NCBI GenBank assembly: GCA_028716945.1
Contig: JAQUOT010000002.1
Coordinates: 124,001-188,000, forward strand
Direction of reading: 5' to 3'
From: Candidatus Nanoarchaeia archaeon
Lineage (GTDB): Archaea > Nanobdellota > Nanobdellia > SCGC-AAA011-G17 > JAFCDX01
Length of the DNA stretch: 64,000 nt
A program made the translations under genes and the position numbers. The notes below the pieces were generated by a model. That model was given only the letters and a program-made list of their open reading frames with translations, was not told where the DNA came from and searched no databases. Below are positions 60,348 to 64,000 of the stretch, in pieces. Numbering within the stretch: position 1 is the first letter of the stretch; the number at the start of each line of letters is the position of its first letter.

Positions 60348-60935
60348 ATGGATAATAGTATAAGTTTATTTGCATTCGATGAATCTAATCACGATCAAAT
60401 TCCAGAATTCTTAGTTGGGTTTTTTTCTCTTAGTGAAAAATATGTTCAAGAAGGAGTTTCAAAAAAATTAATAAAAAAAGGGCAAATTGATAATTTTTTA
60501 GAATTTACAGAACCCTATTTAGATGCTTATTATAAATATTGTATATTAACCCAAGATATTAAATGGGAATTTGAAAGTCAAGTAAGAAAACTTCAAGAAC
60601 AAGGTATAAAATGCGAACTTGTAAATCTAATTAGATCTAAAGTGATTTATAGTTTATTATATGGAGAACCATTAACTGAGAATCAAACTAATTTATATAT
60701 TGATGGTAAATTAAATAAGAGACAGAGAGAAGAGATCTATAAAACTTGTAGTAGTTTACCTACAAAAGTTAAAATTTATTATGGAATAGATTTAGATACA
60801 AAGATACCTTTAGTAAATTTTAGTGATACTATAGCTAGATCCCTTTTTAGAAGAGTAAGTAATCAAAAAAATATTAAACCCATCTTAGAAAAATTGGTAT
60901 TAGATGAAGAACATTATAAGCCAATAATTCTTTAA
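60348..60935 (+). CDS. Predicted RNase H-fold (DUF3800-like) protein
   Basis: 195 residues from ATG 60348 (TATA-like TATTTAAAAA at 60318-60327). 'LFAFDESNHDQIPEFLVGFFSL' near the start, 'NLYIDGKLNKRQ' in the middle and 'LVNFSDTIARSL' near the end place acidic residues D/E, D and D as in DUF3800/RNase H-like proteins. The call is tentative. Divergent from the LAGLIDADG gene. Confidence 0.5.
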   Translation: MDNSISLFAFDESNHDQIPEFLVGFFSLSEKYVQEGVSKKLIKKGQIDNFLEFTEPYLDAYYKYCILTQDIKWEFESQVRKLQEQGIKCELVNLIRSKVIYSLLYGEPLTENQTNLYIDGKLNKRQREEIYKTCSSLPTKVKIYYGIDLDTKIPLVNFSDTIARSLFRRVSNQKNIKPILEKLVLDEEHYKPIIL

Positions 60936-61483
60936 TGTTTTTGTGAAGGAGGCAATAAGTTAGTTATAATAGATATTTCTTCTTCAATCGTTAATTTACT
61001 AGAATCAAGTATTAAGTTATAATGCTTTGGGTCCCTATAGTCATATTTGTACATATCTTTTCCTACTTTTGCTTCATTATTTTCTCGTCCAATAAGGATT
61101 TTTTTTATTTCTTCAAAGGATTTTCCTTTGTAAACATCAACATCTAATCCTCTTTTTGCTCTAAGATCAATATTGGCTGTAACTAAAACCAATAAAACTG
61201 AAGGATCTTTATATTGTACACCATATCTCATATTTCCGATAAACTCTCCTTTTTCAATAATATTTTTAAATCTTTTATCCATTGATAAATTATTTTTTAA
61301 TGTTATTTTTTTCCAATAATCTTCAAAAGAAATTTCTTTATTTGGATATAATTTAGTCCACTCATCTCTCCATAACTGTCCTATAGAATAAACTGGCCAA
61401 TTGTATATTTTAGCTAATTTTTCTGCTAAAGTTGATTTTCCTGAAACTGGAGGACCGGATATAATAATACTTTTGTATTTCAT
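60932..61483 (-). CDS. cmk: Cytidylate kinase-like P-loop kinase
   Basis: 183 residues. Walker A 'ISGPPVSGKSTLAEKLAK' and 'YSIGQLWRDEW' (like the 'S-x-G-x-x-x-R' of archaeal CMP kinases). A lid-like region 'RRNNEAKVGKDMYKYDYRDP'-type segment follows. Phosphorylates a nucleotide (CMP likely). In operon with the MazG-like gene upstream. Confidence 0.75.
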   Translation of the reverse strand: MKYKSIIISGPPVSGKSTLAEKLAKIYNWPVYSIGQLWRDEWTKLYPNKEISFEDYWKKITLKNNLSMDKRFKNIIEKGEFIGNMRYGVQYKDPSVLLVLVTANIDLRAKRGLDVDVYKGKSFEEIKKILIGRENNEAKVGKDMYKYDYRDPKHYNLILDSSKLTIEEEISIITNLLPPSQKH

Positions 61484-61490
61484 GTTTCAA

Positions 61491-61796
61491 TTATTTTGTT
61501 TCATCAAGAATTATTCTATCTTTGAATTCACCTTTTTCTTTTGCTTTCTTTTTTCTGAGAAGTTCTAATTGTTTTTTATCAATTTTTTTATAAGTACTTA
61601 TTGCATAAATTACTTCAAGAATATCTACAAGTTCTTCTTCATTATCTTCTTTTAAAAATTCTTTAACTTCTTCTTCAAGTTTTTCTTTAAGCTTTTGTAA
61701 GTATTCTTCATTAGAACCGATATGTGTAATTGGAATAGAACCATTTTTCTTTATTATTTCTGGAATCCTATCACGAATGAGTTTGTTATACTTCAT
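61491..61796 (-). CDS. MazG-like nucleotide pyrophosphohydrolase
   Basis: 101 residues: 'YNKLIRDRIPEIIKKNG' and 'KLKEKLEEEVKEFLKEDNEEELVDILEVIYA', the MazG/phosphoribosyl-ATP-diphosphatase-like helices with EExxE...ExxD. Hydrolyses NTPs. ATG is 26 nt downstream of tRNA-Tyr, so it may be co-transcribed with it. SD AAGGATAAT. Confidence 0.88.
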   Translation of the reverse strand: MKYNKLIRDRIPEIIKKNGSIPITHIGSNEEYLQKLKEKLEEEVKEFLKEDNEEELVDILEVIYAISTYKKIDKKQLELLRKKKAKEKGEFKDRIILDETK

Positions 61797-61822
61797 ATCA
61801 TTATCCTTTATATAATAAAATG

Positions 61823-61951
61823 TCCCACCACCCAGATTCGAACTGGGGATCCCGCGGGTTCAGCTATCTGTTTTTCATTTCTTGCTTTTGCTTTAGATCA
61901 AACAGCGAATTTATCTACAGCCGCGAACTCTAACCGCTGAGCTATGGTGGG
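61823..61951 (-). tRNA. tRNA-Tyr(GTA) with 56-nt intron
   Basis: Acceptor CCCACCA/TGGTGGG with C1-G72, the archaeal tyrosine identity, and A73. D-stem GCTC/GAGT, anticodon stem CGCGG/CCGCG, loop CTGTAG then a 56-nt intron (61859-61914, after position 37) and C38. T-arm CCCAG TTCGAAT CTGGG. No CCA encoded. Confidence 0.93.
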
Positions 61952-61988
61952 CTATTATTTTCAAGAAAAATATCATTTAAATATGTTT

Positions 61989-63386
61989 CTAATCTTTTAA
62001 ATGTTTAAATAATAGAATTCTATTGGACTTAGAAACAACCAATTTTTCTCCTTGCATGTATTTAACTAAGGTAGGAGGTAACATTAACTTTCCTAATCTA
62101 CGTTGTCTTGATTCTGCCCTATAAGTAATTATTACTTCTTGTTTTGATTTTAATTCAGGTATCTTCCAAAATAAAGTAGTCATAGTATCTACTCTTGAAA
62201 CTTTTTCAGGATGTGGGCCAAAGAAATTAAATGGTTTTCCAACAAGATTTGGAATTCTTTCTAAAATACGTACATTGTGTAAATTTCTTTGTCTTTTATT
62301 ATAGATTGTTAGCATAACTTTTATATTGGATAATCCTCTTTCTCCTCTCATAGTTAATACTTGTTTTTTAACAACAACATCTCTTTTAATTTTAAAGTAT
62401 AATAAAACACCAACCAATAAAACAAAAATTGCAATTATTAATGGATTTCTATAGTTTGTTGTTATTTTAATTTCATATTCTTGTTTAGGTTCAAATTTTA
62501 AAATCCAAGTTAATTTATAACCGGAATCTGTTTTTATTATCTCATCTGGTTTTGGTTCTGTTGAAGTGAATAATTTTTGTATGAATGAAACCTCTTTTAC
62601 ATATTTTTCAGTTATAATTGCATTACCTTCATTCATTTTTTTAATGATTTGTTTTTGAACTAATATAGAATTATCTTCACTTATAATATCACGAATGCCT
62701 TTATATTGAGAAACTTTTAAAATTTCTGTTGTTTTTCCAACTAATTTATCTTTCCAATAATATGAAATTTCAACATTATGATCCCCTTCTTGTGCATCAG
62801 GATTCAATTTTAAATAAAATGTTTCTGTGTTTGCTGAAAGCGGGTTTATGGTCGTTGTTTTTGTATCACTAAAAATATCGCTGCTTAAACTTATTTGTAC
62901 ATCTTCAAGTACACTATTATGAATATTTGTAATTTTTAATTCAACTTTGTTTGTTTCTTTTCTTGGATCAATAATTTCTGGAGTTATTAATTCTGTTTTT
63001 AAGAAATTATTTGGGTCTACTAAAGTTATTGTTAATAATTTTTGTTCTGTCTCTCCTGATCCTCTTGAAACTATTGTTATAGGAACAGCGAAAGATCTTG
63101 GAACTAAATCATCTGCGGCTTGTTTGAATTTTAATTTAACAGTTTGCGATTCTCCTTGTCCTATCATTATATTTAATAAATCTGATGAATCTAATAACCA
63201 ATTTAAATCTAAAGATTGTACATAAAATGTATCTGCATCTCCAGAATTTATTATTGTTAAATCAGCTAGTCCATCTTCACCTTTTAAAACTAAAACTTCA
63301 TTTGGATTTATTGATAAATCTATAGAAGCATAAACAGTACTTGCTAATAATATTAGAAAAATGAATATTAAGCCTCTTTTAATCAT
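61989..63386 (-). CDS. Membrane-anchored surface protein with Ig-like domains
   Basis: 465 residues. Signal peptide (about 1-20), then beta-rich Ig/NEW3-like repeats (20-220: 'LTIINSGDADTFYV', 'LKITNIHNSVLEDVQI'). A transmembrane helix at about 315-335 ('PLIIAIFVLLVGVLLYF') separates a second beta domain (340-465). Similar large proteins occur widely in DPANN; function unknown. Confidence 0.75.
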   Translation of the reverse strand: MIKRGLIFIFLILLASTVYASIDLSINPNEVLVLKGEDGLADLTIINSGDADTFYVQSLDLNWLLDSSDLLNIMIGQGESQTVKLKFKQAADDLVPRSFAVPITIVSRGSGETEQKLLTITLVDPNNFLKTELITPEIIDPRKETNKVELKITNIHNSVLEDVQISLSSDIFSDTKTTTINPLSANTETFYLKLNPDAQEGDHNVEISYYWKDKLVGKTTEILKVSQYKGIRDIISEDNSILVQKQIIKKMNEGNAIITEKYVKEVSFIQKLFTSTEPKPDEIIKTDSGYKLTWILKFEPKQEYEIKITTNYRNPLIIAIFVLLVGVLLYFKIKRDVVVKKQVLTMRGERGLSNIKVMLTIYNKRQRNLHNVRILERIPNLVGKPFNFFGPHPEKVSRVDTMTTLFWKIPELKSKQEVIITYRAESRQRRLGKLMLPPTLVKYMQGEKLVVSKSNRILLFKHLKD

Positions 63387-63420
63387 ATTTTATGGTTAAT
63401 TAGGCTATATTTAAATTTTA

Positions 63421-64000
63421 TTATTTTGGATTATCTGTCTCTAATAGACTACTTAGACTTTCTCCTTCATTTACTCTACGTATAGCTTCAGCAAATAAAG
63501 GTATAAAAGATATAACTTCTAATTTTGGACAAATATTCTTTTGTATTATAGTATCTCCAACAAAAAAACCATCAAAAGCATTTACTAATTCTATTCCTTT
63601 TGTGAATAATGCATGAGTTGTATAAGCATATACTTTTCTTGCTCCTTTTTCTCTTGCAGCTTTTTCTGCTTTATTTAAAGTTATTCCAGAATCTAAAATA
63701 TCGTCTATATATAAGACATTTCTGCCTCTTATATCTTCTACATCTCCTATTAATTGATATTTCTCAACTTTTCCAGCTTCTGCTCTGTATTTATTTCCAA
63801 CAATAATTTCTTTCATGCCTAAACGTTTTGCAAAATTTCTTGCTCTTGGAGCTCCGCCTGCATCAGTACTCGCTATCAAAAGATTTTCAAGAATTTCTGA
63901 ATGGTTTTTCTTTAAATGATCTATAACAACTGGGAATGAATATAAATTATCCATTTCTTTATAAAAACCTTGTATAGCATCATTGTGTAAATCTATAGTT
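63421..64000 (-). CDS. prs: Ribose-phosphate pyrophosphokinase, 5' end cut by window
   Basis: The frame stays open to the window edge, so the N-terminus lies beyond 64000. The visible 192 residues begin 'TIDLHNDAIQGFYKEMDNLYSF', the PRPP synthetase motif following the active site, and contain 'VLYIDDILDSGITLNKA', the PRPP-binding loop. Makes PRPP from ribose 5-phosphate and ATP. Confidence 0.93.
   Translation of the reverse strand, partial: TIDLHNDAIQGFYKEMDNLYSFPVVIDHLKKNHSEILENLLIASTDAGGAPRARNFAKRLGMKEIIVGNKYRAEAGKVEKYQLIGDVEDIRGRNVLYIDDILDSGITLNKAEKAAREKGARKVYAYTTHALFTKGIELVNAFDGFFVGDTIIQKNICPKLEVISFIPLFAEAIRRVNEGESLSSLLETDNPK

Noticed and set aside
1-64000. CRISPR arrays, insertion sequences or transposases
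   Set aside because: No regularly spaced repeat arrays and no transposase or integrase protein were seen.

Overview
The window is about 28-30% GC and clearly archaeal. It carries split RNA polymerase genes (A'/A'' and B'/B''), Rpo5, Rpo7, Spt4, eL30, eL41, eS24, eS27, aEF1A, aEF2, NAC, Sec61-beta, an archaeal-type 16S-tRNA-Ala-23S operon and RNase P RNA. TATA boxes of the TTTATAAA type lie 22-30 nt before many start codons (leaderless messages), while genes inside operons use GGAGG/GGTGA ribosome binding sites matching the 16S 3' end. Small genome-style spacing, many small unrecognised proteins and heavily intron-bearing tRNAs suggest a DPANN archaeon (Woesearchaeota/Pacearchaeota-like). That placement is inference; a 16S comparison would settle it.

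Layout. 0-3 kb: MntA/HepT toxin-antitoxin pair, a PIN protein and the rpo7-spt4-eS24-eS27 cluster. 3-15 kb: ScpA, two lipoproteins, a four-gene operon of unknown membrane/soluble proteins, an Lrp-type regulator, a dolichol-kinase-like enzyme, a radical SAM-MaoC fusion, HisRS, a membrane protein and a free-standing LAGLIDADG endonuclease ending on tRNA-His. 15-18.6 kb: MinD with two related partner proteins, NAC, Sec61-beta and RNase P RNA. 19-24 kb: 23S, tRNA-Ala (two introns) and 16S, all on the minus strand, preceded by eL41 and uS10. 24-31 kb: EF1A and EF2 interrupted by accessory genes. 31-48 kb: accessory region with metallopeptidases, Maf, NDK, a phosphoesterase, an L,D-transpeptidase, a type II restriction-modification pair, Lhr helicase, an orphan receiver protein, a 2H phosphoesterase and a nucleotidyltransferase. 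48-58 kb: uS7, uS12, NusA, eL30, Rpo A'', A', B', B'', H and tRNA-Lys. 58-64 kb: glycosyltransferase, tRNA-Asp, a second LAGLIDADG gene, a P-loop kinase, a MazG-like protein, tRNA-Tyr, a membrane-anchored surface protein and PRPP synthetase (cut by the window end).

Read on the minus strand, the ancestral archaeal order rpoH-B''-B'-A'-A''-eL30-nusA-uS12-uS7-EF2-EF1A-uS10 is still intact but split by inserted blocks, the largest about 18 kb. The most unusual signals are: (1) two LAGLIDADG genes that share a nearly identical upstream element of about 58 bp and both sit directly 5' of an intron-containing tRNA; (2) introns in all five tRNA genes, including one in the T-loop of tRNA-Ala and one in the anticodon stem of tRNA-Asp; (3) a two-hairpin 5' leader shared by two unrelated genes; (4) a promoter module with a constant 11-nt spacing found before four genes; (5) C-terminal gene remnants left by duplications.
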